Of a stretch of 64,000 bases of DNA, positions 41,308 through 50,499 are shown piece after piece. Numbering within the stretch: position 1 is the first letter of the stretch; each line of letters starts with the position of its first letter. The notes under the pieces were generated by a model, which saw nothing but the letters and a program-made list of their open reading frames with translations, was not told the origin of the DNA and made no database searches. The position numbers were made by a program, and so were the translations under genes. Source of the stretch: Hoeflea_A sp039025395 (GTDB lineage: Bacteria; Pseudomonadota; Alphaproteobacteria; Rhizobiales; Rhizobiaceae); NCBI GenBank assembly GCA_039025395.1, contig JBCCOK010000009.1:42046-106045 (forward strand), written 5' to 3'.

Positions 41308-42468
41308 CTACCGGCTGTTCATGACTCTTTCGATGATCGCGCGCGCCAAGGCGTCAACCGGTTTCGCATCGCCGCTATTATGGGCGATGGCCAAAACCGC
41401 ATCCTTGTCAGGCATGATCACCAAGATCGCGTACCACATGGTGTTCGAGCCATTGTGCCATACGATCTTTTGCCCGCTGTCAGGCAATTGCTGTATTATC
41501 CAGCCGAGACCGTATTCATCGCTTAGCGGTGTCTGCATGGTGCGGCAGAGATCAGCGGCGAGAAAATGCGGCATCTGACCTTTGCAGGCGCGCAAATGCG
41601 CCTCGCCCCAGGCGACAAGGTCGTCGAGAGACATATGCAAGCCGCCTGCCGGAGCCATCCAAGCCGGATTGTCCGTTGTGCCGCCACCGTTCGGGTCGGC
41701 AGCGCTGAGAAATCCCAGGAAGCGGCTGTGGCCCCAAGGTGAACCATCAGTGACAGGCGCACCGAAGCACAGCGTATTGAGACCCAAGGGTTCTGCAATA
41801 CGCGACATGACAAGCTGCTCCCACCCCTTACCCGTCACGTCCTCAGCGACGAAACCCGCGAGCACATAGCCCAGGTTGGAGTATTGAAAATCTCCCGGTC
41901 GGTCGCCGAGCGGCTCTGTCCAGTAACGTTCGAGGATCTGCTTGCGGGCAAGCGTCAAGTCGTCGGGCCAGTTGCCGCCAAGATCCGTTTGCGAGACATT
42001 TGCCGGTAGACCGGCGGTATGGCTCAGCAGCCCGCGGAGGGTTTGTGCACGCCAGTCGACGTGCATTTCTCCAGCGTGCTGTTCCAGATATTCTGCGAGC
42101 GGAGCATCGAGAGAGAGAACCCCCTCGCTTACCAGTTGCAGTAAAAGCGTCGCCGTGACGGATTTGGAAATCGAACCGATATGCCAAGGCACATCCGAGC
42201 CGACAGGCTCTTTACTGCCCCGGTGGATCGGTCCCTTGGTTGCTGTCAATTCGGCCGCCCCATCCAGAGCAAGCACCGCGCCATATGCAAGACGCTTGTT
42301 TGCATCGGAAATTGCTGATTCAAACAGCGATTCAAACTCGGATTGGTCGATCATCGGCGGCCTGACCTCATCGGCATATGCCACGGACATCAGCATCGTG
42401 ACAGCAGCCAGAGCAAAAGCCGACCGGCATTTTCGGTTTGCGCGTGGTGTCCATTGCGCCTGCAACAT
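41308..42468 (-). CDS. serine beta-lactamase-like hydrolase, secreted
   Basis: A 386-residue serine hydrolase of the beta-lactamase/class C penicillin-binding family. A probable signal peptide covers about residues 12-32 (SAFALAAVTMLMSVAYA). The nucleophile motif SISK has Ser99 and Lys102, the second motif is YSN at 196-198, and the third is HNG (HNGSNTMW) near residue 340. The family includes EstB-type esterases, peptidases and class C beta-lactamases; resistance cannot be inferred. A gaggag ribosome site precedes the ATG. Confidence 0.9.
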   Translation of the reverse strand: MLQAQWTPRANRKCRSAFALAAVTMLMSVAYADEVRPPMIDQSEFESLFESAISDANKRLAYGAVLALDGAAELTATKGPIHRGSKEPVGSDVPWHIGSISKSVTATLLLQLVSEGVLSLDAPLAEYLEQHAGEMHVDWRAQTLRGLLSHTAGLPANVSQTDLGGNWPDDLTLARKQILERYWTEPLGDRPGDFQYSNLGYVLAGFVAEDVTGKGWEQLVMSRIAEPLGLNTLCFGAPVTDGSPWGHSRFLGFLSAADPNGGGTTDNPAWMAPAGGLHMSLDDLVAWGEAHLRACKGQMPHFLAADLCRTMQTPLSDEYGLGWIIQQLPDSGQKIVWHNGSNTMWYAILVIMPDKDAVLAIAHNSGDAKPVDALARAIIERVMNSR

Positions 42469-42611
42469 AAGACGGAAGTCTCCTCAACTCCGTGGGCCGC
42501 TCAGCCTGATCGACCGCGCCGCCAAACGGGGTGTTATTGCTGACTGTACTGGATAATGTCGGAGAATAAATGCGGCAGTGAAGCGCAGGCTCTTCTCGAA
42601 ATCATGACAAT

Positions 42612-43433
42612 TCACGACCAGCGAAACAAGTCCTTCGAGAGAACAGGATGCCGGTCCAGAAAATTCTCCATATGAACAACAACGGAATGCCGATCACAAA
42701 GGACCAAAGCAAGTTGTCCCGGACCCTCACGGCGCCGGACAGAATTGTTCGGGACCTGTCCGGAGCGGCTTTCCAGCGTCGGTTCAATAGAATAGTGCGC
42801 CCCGGCAAATGTGCAGAACGGAACACCCCTGTAGGTTCCAGATGTGGTCATGTGTACGTGGCCTGAAATCACTTGGCGCACGTCGCGGTGACTGAGTACC
42901 GCATCGGCAAAAGCCTCGTTTTCTTGAAGAATGATAAAGTCCGTCTGTACGTGGAATGGTACGATATTGTGATGAAGTACGATCACGACAGGCATGTCTT
43001 CAGCCTCGGCAAGCCTTGATTTCAGCCAGTCAATTTGCACAGGCGCGAGGCGCCCGGCACCGCTCAATTCCGGCTCCGATGTGTCGAGGACAATGATGCG
43101 ATACCCGCCTGTATCGATCACGTGATCCAGGCAACCCGTCTCTGCTACCATGTCGGTGCCGAAGATTTCTAGAAATGCCGGACGATTGTCGTGGTTTCCA
43201 AGGGTCAGGTGCACAGGTGGGACAAGTTGCTCGATGGCTTCCCTGAACCGCATATAGGCTGCAGGTTCGCCATGATCGGCCAGATCACCTGCACAAACCA
43301 CGAATGCGGCATCGCTATGGTTTTCGTTGACGAAGGCCACCGCATCGTTCAGCCGAGCAAGACTGTCGATACCATGGGAGAATTTGCCCTGCGGCACGAT
43401 GTGAAGGTCAGCAAGTACGATGAATTTGAACAT
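42612..43433 (-). CDS. calcineurin-like metallophosphoesterase
   Basis: A 273-residue phosphoesterase of the CpdA/GpdQ type. The dinuclear metal motifs are DLHI (9-12), GDLADHG, GNHDN, HH in IVLHHN and GHVH, all intact. It should hydrolyse a phosphodiester or monoester such as a glycerophosphodiester or cyclic nucleotide. It is the last gene of an Ugp-like ABC importer operon, three bases after the permease stop, so a role in processing the imported phosphorylated compound is likely. Confidence 0.9.
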   Translation of the reverse strand: MFKFIVLADLHIVPQGKFSHGIDSLARLNDAVAFVNENHSDAAFVVCAGDLADHGEPAAYMRFREAIEQLVPPVHLTLGNHDNRPAFLEIFGTDMVAETGCLDHVIDTGGYRIIVLDTSEPELSGAGRLAPVQIDWLKSRLAEAEDMPVVIVLHHNIVPFHVQTDFIILQENEAFADAVLSHRDVRQVISGHVHMTTSGTYRGVPFCTFAGAHYSIEPTLESRSGQVPNNSVRRREGPGQLALVLCDRHSVVVHMENFLDRHPVLSKDLFRWS

Positions 43434-43436
43434 GGT

Positions 43437-44312
43437 TCAGCCTTTCACACCCGTCATGGTAATGCCGCGAATGAAGAGGCGCCTGGCAAACAGAAAAGCA
43501 ATTACCATAGGCGCTGTTACAACAGTGGCAGATGCAAATGTGCGACCATAGTCGGTGTCGAAGGCAGATTGGTACTGCATCATCGAAAGTGTCGCTGTCA
43601 TCTTGTCCTGGCTCTGCACAACAATCAGCGGCCAGTAGAGGTCATTCCAATGGGCAACGAAAGAAAACACGCTGAAAGCGGCGATAGCAGGAACAGCGGA
43701 AGGCAGAATCAGGCGCAGAATGATCTCAATTTCTGAAAAGCCGTCGACACGCGCGGCCTGAATGATGCTGTCGGGAAAGCCACGGAAAAACTGCCGGAAG
43801 AGGAAAATGGCAAACACCGAAACGATGAATGGGAACATCATGGCAAAGTATGTGTCGAGAAGGCCTGCACGCACGAGCCCGATATAAAGCGGAATGGAGG
43901 TGACGTTGATTGGTATTGTGATCGAGGCAATCACAGTGCCGAATAAAATCGTCGAGCCGCGGAATTTGAGCTTTGCAAGTGCGTAGGCGGCGGGAATCGC
44001 AGTGATCAGCTGAATGACGAGAATACCAACACAAACAATCATGCTGTTCATCAGGAAGATCAAATAGGGCTGGTCGAACAGAACACCGTAGTAGTTCTCG
44101 AAGCCCCTGAACGTCTTCGGGATGATTGTGAAGTCGCTGTCATAAACTTCATCCGTGGGCTTAAGGCTCGATGAGATCATCCATATGAAGGGAAAAACCA
44201 TCACCCACGCGCCAAGAAACAGGAGTGCGGTGGTTATCGCCGCACCCAGAGATTTGGGGCGTATGCGATCGAACCAGGCAGGGATGGCGGGCGCGGCGGA
44301 CGTGTCAGTCAT
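43437..44312 (-). CDS. ABC importer permease, UgpE/MalG type
   Basis: A 291-residue inner-membrane permease with six predicted helices and the ABC-importer EAA loop QAARVDGFSEIEIILRLILPSAVPA. It is a carbohydrate-uptake (CUT1) type subunit as found in UgpE or MalG, and its N-terminal FPFIWMISSSLKPTDEVY is typical. Its start shares one base with the stop of the preceding permease gene. It works with the ugpA-, ugpC- and ugpB-like products of this operon. Confidence 0.92.
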   Translation of the reverse strand: MTDTSAAPAIPAWFDRIRPKSLGAAITTALLFLGAWVMVFPFIWMISSSLKPTDEVYDSDFTIIPKTFRGFENYYGVLFDQPYLIFLMNSMIVCVGILVIQLITAIPAAYALAKLKFRGSTILFGTVIASITIPINVTSIPLYIGLVRAGLLDTYFAMMFPFIVSVFAIFLFRQFFRGFPDSIIQAARVDGFSEIEIILRLILPSAVPAIAAFSVFSFVAHWNDLYWPLIVVQSQDKMTATLSMMQYQSAFDTDYGRTFASATVVTAPMVIAFLFARRLFIRGITMTGVKG

Positions 44313-45199
44313 CAGTAGTGCACATTCCGGTCGGTAAACAACGCCTGAAACAGCGCAAAAAGAAAGATGATTCCAAGAAAGAAAAGGGAAAGCGCCGCCG
44401 AGTAGCCCATGTTGAAATATTCAAAGCCTTCGAGGAAAGCCAGATAGAGAAACACTTCGGATGCGCGGTCCGGACCGCCCTGCGTGAGGATTGCGACGGT
44501 GTCGAAAAGCTTGAACGCGGTGATGGAGCTGGTAACTGCAACAAACATAGCCGTGGGCCCGAGCATGGGCCATGTCACCCGGAAGAACTTGTCGAGCGGA
44601 TGATCGGCACCGTCCATTGCGGCCGCTTCGTAAAGGTTCCGCGGTATTGCCGTAAGCCCGGCCAGAAACAACACCATGTTAAAGCCAATAATTGACCACA
44701 GCGAGATAATCGCGAGGGAGTAAAGCACCACCTGTTCCCGGCCAAACCAATTGACACCAGGAATGCCGAAGGTTTCCAGCGTATTGTTGATAACGCCCTG
44801 CCCGCTGTCCATCAGCGCCGCCCATACCAGTGCCATCGCCGCAAGCGTTGAGGTGACGGGGAGGAAATAGAGCACTTCGAGGACGGACCGGAACTGTTTC
44901 TGCTCCTGAATGGCGATAGCGAGCACGAGCGAGATGATGAAGGCGCCGGGAAGGAACAAGAGCGCGTAGAAGAACGTGTTTCCAAGTGCGTTGGCGAAAA
45001 CCTCGTCGCCGAACATTTTGCGATAGTTTTCCAGGCCGACGAACGCGTAATTGTCGGTCACCAGCGTGTAGTCGGTCAGGCTGGCAAGAAACACCAGGAT
45101 GATCGGTACGACGTAAATTACGAGGATCAACAGGGTCGCGGGAAAGATCAGCCAGTAGGCAAGGCGCGTTTGCGTACGCTGCAGCGTGGAAACAGCCAT
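44312..45199 (-). CDS. ABC importer permease, UgpA/MalF type
   Basis: A 295-residue inner-membrane permease of the CUT1 type with six helices and the EAA loop EAAAMDGADHPLDKFFRVTWPMLGP. The pairing with the MalG-like permease and the MalK-like ATPase is standard. Start and stop overlap the neighbouring genes by one base each, a tightly coupled operon. Confidence 0.92.
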   Translation of the reverse strand: MAVSTLQRTQTRLAYWLIFPATLLILVIYVVPIILVFLASLTDYTLVTDNYAFVGLENYRKMFGDEVFANALGNTFFYALLFLPGAFIISLVLAIAIQEQKQFRSVLEVLYFLPVTSTLAAMALVWAALMDSGQGVINNTLETFGIPGVNWFGREQVVLYSLAIISLWSIIGFNMVLFLAGLTAIPRNLYEAAAMDGADHPLDKFFRVTWPMLGPTAMFVAVTSSITAFKLFDTVAILTQGGPDRASEVFLYLAFLEGFEYFNMGYSAALSLFFLGIIFLFALFQALFTDRNVHY

Positions 45200-46395
45200 T
45201 ATGCCGCTCCTGCTTTTTCCAGCACATCCAGAGCGCGGGGCTGCAGCCGCCGGCCTTCCGCATCAAAAAAAAGCAGATCCGCCGGATCAAGCTCTACCTG
45301 CAGCGATTTTGCCTGTGCCAGAGCTCCATCTTGCCGGTAAGCGCCAGTCTTCTGCGCGCGTATTCGCACTAAGCCGTCGGTCACATGGGTGAAAGCGCCG
45401 TGGATCAGGATTTCGGGCCCAAGGTCTTCGATCCGGCGCTTGTCAATTGACAGAACGGGGCCGTCAATGGGGCCTTCGGCGGCGGCCACGCCAATTGCGT
45501 TGATGACCGTGATTGCCTCCGGCCTGATGCCTATTTGCACCGGACCAGAGCCGTCGAGTTCAATAGGCAAGAGTGTGTTCCCCAGTCTCACGAGGCCCCT
45601 TTCGCGTTCTCCCGTTGTGACATTGATTTCCGGACTGCCTATAAATCGCGCCACATCCAGACTTGCCGGATCCGCATAGAGCGTGTTGGGCGCGCCCACC
45701 TGCAATAAATGCCCGGTCTGCAGAAGCGCCACACGGTTCGACATCGTCATCGCCTCCACCTGGTCATGGGTGACATAAACGAATGTCAGACCGGAGCTTG
45801 CATGCAGTTCTGAGATCTCGGTGCGAACTTGTACGCGCAGCTTCGCGTCAAGGTTCGATAATGGCTCGTCCATCAAAAATATTTTCGGATCACGCACCAA
45901 CGCGCGGCCAAGAGCCACCCGCTGCCGCTGACCACCAGAAAGTTGCGCTGGTTTTCGGTCAAGGAGGTGGTCGATGCGCAATTGTTTGGCGACCTTCTCC
46001 ACCGCTCCAACGATCTCGGGTTGGGCTCTGCGACCCATCGGTGTCAGTGAACGCATCATTGGCATGCGGGCATAAAGCGGCAAGAGAGCCATCACCAGAG
46101 GCATTGCCATGTTTTCGCCGACGCTCATATGCGGGTAGAGCGCGTAATCCTGAAAGACCATGGCGATGTTACGATCCTTCGGGACCGTTTCGACCACAGA
46201 TTTTCCATCAATCAGCACATCACCGCTATCGGGCGCCTCGAGGCCCGCAATAATGCGAAGCAGCGTTGACTTGCCGCAGCCGGACTGCCCCACGAGGGAC
46301 ACGAATTCGCCATCGCCCACATCCAATGAAATGTCGTGCAAAACGGCGGTCTCGCCAAAGGACTTCTTGATGCTTTTGAGTGTGAGTTGGGCCAT
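45199..46395 (-). CDS. ABC importer ATP-binding protein, UgpC/MalK type
   Basis: A 398-residue CUT1-type ATPase. Walker A is GQSGCGKST (36-44), the signature LSGGQRQ, and Walker B FLMDEP; the C-terminal 120 residues form the TOBE/MalK regulatory domain. Between the Q-loop region (MSVGENMAMPLV) and the signature it has an enlarged segment (MALLPLYARMPMMRSLTPMGRR) not present in standard UgpC or MalK. It energises the two permeases encoded downstream. Confidence 0.93.
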   Translation of the reverse strand: MAQLTLKSIKKSFGETAVLHDISLDVGDGEFVSLVGQSGCGKSTLLRIIAGLEAPDSGDVLIDGKSVVETVPKDRNIAMVFQDYALYPHMSVGENMAMPLVMALLPLYARMPMMRSLTPMGRRAQPEIVGAVEKVAKQLRIDHLLDRKPAQLSGGQRQRVALGRALVRDPKIFLMDEPLSNLDAKLRVQVRTEISELHASSGLTFVYVTHDQVEAMTMSNRVALLQTGHLLQVGAPNTLYADPASLDVARFIGSPEINVTTGERERGLVRLGNTLLPIELDGSGPVQIGIRPEAITVINAIGVAAAEGPIDGPVLSIDKRRIEDLGPEILIHGAFTHVTDGLVRIRAQKTGAYRQDGALAQAKSLQVELDPADLLFFDAEGRRLQPRALDVLEKAGAA

Positions 46396-46421
46396 TTCCG
46401 TTCCCCGCTTATGGACAAAAT

Positions 46422-46449
46422 GCCCCGCGCAAACAAAGCTGCACGGGGC
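46422..46449 (-). terminator. intercistronic hairpin between binding-protein and ATPase genes
   Basis: On the minus strand, GCCCCGTGC (46449-46441) can pair with GCGCGGGGC (46430-46422), a nine-base-pair stem with one G-U and a ten-base loop, followed by ATTTTG. It lies 28 bases before the ATPase start and just after the binding-protein stop. Such hairpins act as leaky terminators or mRNA stabilisers that keep the binding protein more abundant than the transporter. Confidence 0.6.
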
Positions 46450-46457
46450 AAGAGGGC

Positions 46458-47729
46458 CTAGCGCGTCATCAGTTGTTCAGCGATCGCCTTGAGTTCTGCA
46501 GCACCATCTTCCGGGGTGATTTCACCGAGCATGACCGCACGAATTGTGGAAGCCTGGTCTCGCCAGATCTTTTCGGATTGGGTGCCAGGATAGCCAGACC
46601 ATGGTCCGGCTCGGTCATACTGCATCACGGGCGTCGCATAGTATGGGTTTTCTTGATAAAACTCACCCATATACTCGGTACTCAACACCTGCCGATTGGT
46701 CGGCAGGTAGCCTGTGATTTCGGCAGTGACTTGCTGGCCGCGCGGGCCTGTAACGAACTTGATGTATTCCCAAGCTGCGGCAATCTTTTCAGGATCCTGA
46801 GTGGTGATGATGGCGGCATTACCGCCTGTGGGAAGCTTGCCCTCTGCATCGTTCCAGACCGTAAACGGATGCGAGCGCAGGTCGAACTGGTCGCCGACGC
46901 GCTCTTGCATGTTGCGCGCGCCTGCAGGCGATAAACCCCAAAGACCCATGCGGCCCTCGGTGAAAGCAGCAAATTGCGTGTCTCGGTCAAGGTCAACGCG
47001 CAGACCACCTTCATCGTGCAAACGTTTTGCCATTCTCATGGCTTCAACCGCATGGTCATTCTCGTGGAATGCAACTGCTTGGCCGTCCGGCGACATCATG
47101 CGGCCGCCCTGCTGAAGGATCAGGGTCTGAAAGCCCCAATCGTCACCGTTCACCAGCCACATGAACATGGGCATAATATCTTCGCCAAGCGCATCAATTT
47201 TCTGCGCGGCTTCAAACAACCCTTCCCAATCGGTCGGAAAACTGTCCGGATCGAGGCCCGCTTCTCGGAACAGATCGGCGTTGTAGTACCACTGGATGAC
47301 GGAGGCGTTGAACGGCATACCGTACTGAACCCCGTCAATGCGGCCCAGGTCCAACATCGATTCAGTGTAGTTTTCTTCTGCCCAGTTTTCGCCTTCGGCT
47401 TCCATCAAGGGCGCCATATCGATGATCTGTCCGCGCTTAGCGAGCGCGCGGGCGAGCGAAGGAAGCTGGTTGTAGGCCTGAAATGCGCAGTCCGGCAGTG
47501 TGTTGGTGGCCGAGCCGCGAAAGAGCTTGAGGTGCGTATCCCCATAGTTTTTCGCTGGCGCAGCATATTCAACGACGATGTCGCTTTGCATTGCATTGAA
47601 TTCTTTCATCAGCGGCTCGTGCTGTCGCGTCAGGTGGCCGGCATTGGTCAGGCAGGTTATAGTTACCTGCGCTTGTGCCGTAGTGGCGAAGGCAACCATT
47701 GCCGCTGCCGCAAGGGTCAAGCGAAACAT
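46458..47729 (-). CDS. ABC importer substrate-binding protein, UgpB-like
   Basis: A 423-residue periplasmic binding protein of the extracellular solute-binding family 1. A Sec signal is visible (MFRLTLAAAAMVAFATTAQAQ, cleaved near residue 20). The mature protein follows the UgpB/MalE pattern, with LPDCAFQAYNQLPSLARAL, WYYNADLFREAGLDP and a C-terminal KIWRDQASTIRAVMLGE. First gene of the importer operon; glycerol-3-phosphate, glycerophosphodiesters or a related ester are likely ligands given the phosphoesterase and PhnF-like regulator. The ATG at 47729 is used because the signal starts there. Confidence 0.9.
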   Translation of the reverse strand: MFRLTLAAAAMVAFATTAQAQVTITCLTNAGHLTRQHEPLMKEFNAMQSDIVVEYAAPAKNYGDTHLKLFRGSATNTLPDCAFQAYNQLPSLARALAKRGQIIDMAPLMEAEGENWAEENYTESMLDLGRIDGVQYGMPFNASVIQWYYNADLFREAGLDPDSFPTDWEGLFEAAQKIDALGEDIMPMFMWLVNGDDWGFQTLILQQGGRMMSPDGQAVAFHENDHAVEAMRMAKRLHDEGGLRVDLDRDTQFAAFTEGRMGLWGLSPAGARNMQERVGDQFDLRSHPFTVWNDAEGKLPTGGNAAIITTQDPEKIAAAWEYIKFVTGPRGQQVTAEITGYLPTNRQVLSTEYMGEFYQENPYYATPVMQYDRAGPWSGYPGTQSEKIWRDQASTIRAVMLGEITPEDGAAELKAIAEQLMTR

Positions 47730-47830
47730 ATCTCTATCTCCGATTATGAACTTAGGTCTCAGCATTCGCCCTCGGCCGCGGGCTTGGGCAAAGTCAAACA
47801 ACGCGATGTGACATTCCGTTGAAAGTTCGA

Positions 47831-47842
47831 TGCCGTACGGCA
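47831..47842. promoter_or_regulatory. 12-bp palindrome TGCCGTACGGCA
   Basis: A perfect palindrome located between the end of the PhnF-like regulator gene and the start of the UgpB-like gene. It is a candidate operator for the regulator; there is no independent evidence. Confidence 0.35.
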
Positions 47843-47857
47843 AGCATCAAGAATGTT

Positions 47858-48589
47858 TCACACCAAATCGTCTATTTGGTGCGGGCCGATCTCTAGACGT
47901 ACTGTGTCTGCGCGAACGATTGCCTCTGTGACTTCGATTGGTACACCGCCGGGATCAACGTTCTTGCCCCAAAGATCGATCACAGGCTGCAAGGGCGGGA
48001 TCCCCAACGCCAGGCACTCATAGGATGTCGGTTTTCTAACCTCCACGAGCGTAGAAGCGCGAAAATAGTCCGGGACACCAACGCGTCGAAATGCCTCCGG
48101 CACAGATGGGGCGGCAGGAAACTGCAACAGAATATCGGGGAAACGCGATGAATTGAAATAATGACGTCCGATGGCAGTCGGGGACCCGTCGACATAGTGC
48201 ATGAACTCGCCAAAAGCGACGGAATCAGATTCGGAGAGTTCCAGAAATTCGGCGACTCTTTGCGTAAGCCGCCGTTTTTTGGTGGCTTTCAGCATCTTTA
48301 CCTTAACGTCATGGCCGCGCATTCGCATGTGCGTGGCAAAGCGTGTCTTCTCGTTGATCTGGAAAGTGAGCAAACGGCCGGCGACGACGGCTCCTTTTCC
48401 TTGCCACGACAAAATCAGGCCGTCATTGTGCAGCTTCCTCAGCGCACGCCTGATGGTATGCCTGGATGTATTGAGGTCTTCCGCGAGCTTGGCCTGGGTC
48501 GGCAGCAACGTGCCAGCGGCGATTTCCTTCGTGGCGATTTGCCGCTTCAGGTCCCTGTATATCTCAGACCAGTGTGTGCTTTTGGTCAT
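47858..48589 (-). CDS. GntR/HutC-family regulator, PhnF-like
   Basis: A 243-residue regulator with an N-terminal winged helix-turn-helix (IYRDLKRQIATKEIAAGTLLPTQAKLAEDLNTSRHTIRRAL) and a UTRA domain. It aligns well with E. coli PhnF, including the TRF motif after the wing and the segment PTSYECLALGIPPLQPVIDLWGKN. PhnF proteins control phosphonate or phosphate-ester genes. It is transcribed in the same direction as and just before the Ugp-like operon, which it probably represses until a phosphorylated ligand is present. Confidence 0.85.
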   Translation of the reverse strand: MTKSTHWSEIYRDLKRQIATKEIAAGTLLPTQAKLAEDLNTSRHTIRRALRKLHNDGLILSWQGKGAVVAGRLLTFQINEKTRFATHMRMRGHDVKVKMLKATKKRRLTQRVAEFLELSESDSVAFGEFMHYVDGSPTAIGRHYFNSSRFPDILLQFPAAPSVPEAFRRVGVPDYFRASTLVEVRKPTSYECLALGIPPLQPVIDLWGKNVDPGGVPIEVTEAIVRADTVRLEIGPHQIDDLV

Positions 48590-48845
48590 GTCGCTACCGT
48601 GATCCTGGCCGGCCTTCGAGCATATTAGTCAATTTCTATGACGACTGGACGATAGGCGAGAAAGAGGCAGCGGTGTTGCCCGCAAAAAACCTGCCCTCGC
48701 TTTCGCCATCGGGCTTTCGGTCGGCACAATGCTAGTGCAAATTGACAACGTTCCAACTTAGGAGCCACTTCCGGCATGCTTGGCGCGGCCGGCTCTCGCG
48801 TATAGGCTCTCAAGCAAACGCAACCCTCCGCAGGAGTGTCCCGGA

Positions 48846-49481
48846 TTGTCCGCAAAACGCGCCGCGCTCAAGCAGAACCCGCATTGTCTCGAGCGATCGG
48901 ACGAAAAGACGCTGGAGGCGGAAATCGGGCGCGAGGTCAAAGCCTATCGGCAAAAGCTCGGGCTGACGGTTGCCGACCTGTCGGAAAGCACCGGCCTTTC
49001 CGTGGGGATGCTGTCGAAGATCGAAAACGGCATGACCTCGCCCTCGCTGACAACCCTCCAGAGCCTGTCAGCGGCCCTCGGCGTCCAGATCTCGAGCTTC
49101 TTCCGGCAGTATGAGAAGAGCCGGCGGGCCGTACTGGTCAGGGCCGGCGAAGGGCTGGAAATCGAGCGACGCGGATCGCGTGCCGGACATCAGTATAATC
49201 TTCTCGGACATCTCGGCGGCAATACAAGCGGCGTCATGGTGGAGCCCTACATGATCACGCTGACAAGTGCTTCGGATGTCTTCCCGACATTCCAGCATGA
49301 CGGGCTCGAGTTTCTCTATGTACTGGAGGGCGAAGTCGAATACCGGCACGCAGACAATACCTACCACCTGCGGCCCGGCGACAGCCTCTATTTCGATGCC
49401 AACGCACCGCACGGGCCGGACCGCCTGCTGCGGCTGCCGATCCGTTTTCTTTCCATCATTTCCTATCCCCAGAAAGATTAG
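48846..49481 (+). CDS. XRE-family regulator with cupin domain
   Basis: A 211-residue regulator. An N-terminal HTH_3 domain (IGREVKAYRQKLGLTVADLSESTGLSVGMLSKIENGMTSPSLTTLQ) is followed by a small cupin (FPTFQHDGLEFLYVLEGEVEYR...YHLRPGDSLYFDANAPHGP). Such proteins sense small amines or amino acids and control catabolic or transfer genes. The TTG at 48846 is preferred because an aggag ribosome site lies about nine bases upstream and the conserved SAKRAALKQNPHCL follows. It precedes glxB by about 120 bases and probably controls that operon. Confidence 0.85.
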   Translation: MSAKRAALKQNPHCLERSDEKTLEAEIGREVKAYRQKLGLTVADLSESTGLSVGMLSKIENGMTSPSLTTLQSLSAALGVQISSFFRQYEKSRRAVLVRAGEGLEIERRGSRAGHQYNLLGHLGGNTSGVMVEPYMITLTSASDVFPTFQHDGLEFLYVLEGEVEYRHADNTYHLRPGDSLYFDANAPHGPDRLLRLPIRFLSIISYPQKD

Positions 49482-49505
49482 CTTTCTGCACAGATTCGCC
49501 GTAAT

Positions 49506-49540
49506 TTATTCCTGAAATGAAATTATTATTCCTGTATAAT
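49506..49540 (+). promoter_or_regulatory. promoter and direct repeat upstream of glxB
   Basis: CTGAAA (49512-49517) and a perfect TATAAT (49535-49540) are separated by 17 bases. The direct repeat TTATTCCTG occurs at 49506-49514 and 49526-49534, with copies 20 bases apart (two helical turns) and overlapping the -35 and spacer. This is a plausible operator for the XRE-cupin regulator encoded just upstream. Confidence 0.55.
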
Positions 49541-49599
49541 GCGGGTCGGGGTGTCGTCTCTACCCTGCCCCGGCGATATTGGTGAGTGGAGTTCGGAAC

Positions 49600-50496
49600 G
49601 TGTGCGGAATCGTCGGTCTGTTCTTGAAAGATCAAACTCTGAAACCGCAGCTGGGCGCGCTGCTGGCCGACATGCTGATCACCATGACCGATCGCGGACC
49701 TGACAGCGCCGGCATGGCGGTCTACGCCGACACCGACAACAGCGTGGACAAAATTACCATCCAATCCGACCGGCCGGCTATCGATTTTCCTGTTATCGAA
49801 ACAGTGCTCGCAGACGGCTTCGGCGAAGATGCAAGTCTCTCTGCCAACGACACCCATGCGGTGATCACCGTAGCCGCCGGGAAACTGGATGCCGTCGAGG
49901 CGCACTTATCTGAAAACCACCCGGATCTGCGCATCATGAGCCGCGGCGGATCCATGGAGATCTACAAGGAGGTCGGCCTGCCCGCGCAAGTGGTTGACCG
50001 CTTCGGCATCAGGTCGATGCAGGGCACGCACGGGGTCGGCCATACCCGCATGGCAACCGAATCCGCCGTTACAACGATGGGCGCGCATCCGTTCTCGACG
50101 GCAAAGGATGAATGCCTCGTGCATAACGGGTCGCTATCGAACCACAATTCGCTGCGCCGATCGCTTGTTCGCGAGGGCATGACGTTTGAGACCGAAAACG
50201 ACACGGAAGTGGGCGCTGCATATATGACACACCGGATGCAGAGCGGCGCCAGCCTCGGGGAAGCGCTGGAAGACTGTCTGAGCGCACTGGACGGCTTCTA
50301 TACGTTTGTTGTCGGCACCAGACGCGGCTTCGGCGTCTTGCGTGATCCGATCGCCTGCAAACCGGCGGTGCTTGCGGAAACGGACCGCTATGTCGCATTC
50401 GGCTCGGAATACCGGGCGTTGGTCAACCTGCCCGGTATCCTGGATGCTCGCGTCTGGGAACCGGAGCCCGCCACTGTCTATTTCTGGGAGCACTGA
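49600..50496 (+). CDS. glxB: class II glutamine amidotransferase GlxB
   Basis: A 298-residue Ntn-type glutamine amidotransferase domain, the GATase part of glutamate synthase on its own polypeptide. The GTG start at 49600 places the catalytic cysteine at position 2 (MCGIVGLF), which is required for the processed N-terminal nucleophile; upstream in-frame codons would not. Other family segments are DRGPDSAGMAVY, GHTRMATES and HNGSLSNHNSLR. It releases ammonia from glutamine for the GlxC/GlxD partner proteins in the same operon. Confidence 0.9.
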   Translation: MCGIVGLFLKDQTLKPQLGALLADMLITMTDRGPDSAGMAVYADTDNSVDKITIQSDRPAIDFPVIETVLADGFGEDASLSANDTHAVITVAAGKLDAVEAHLSENHPDLRIMSRGGSMEIYKEVGLPAQVVDRFGIRSMQGTHGVGHTRMATESAVTTMGAHPFSTAKDECLVHNGSLSNHNSLRRSLVREGMTFETENDTEVGAAYMTHRMQSGASLGEALEDCLSALDGFYTFVVGTRRGFGVLRDPIACKPAVLAETDRYVAFGSEYRALVNLPGILDARVWEPEPATVYFWEH

Positions 50497-50499
50497 GCC

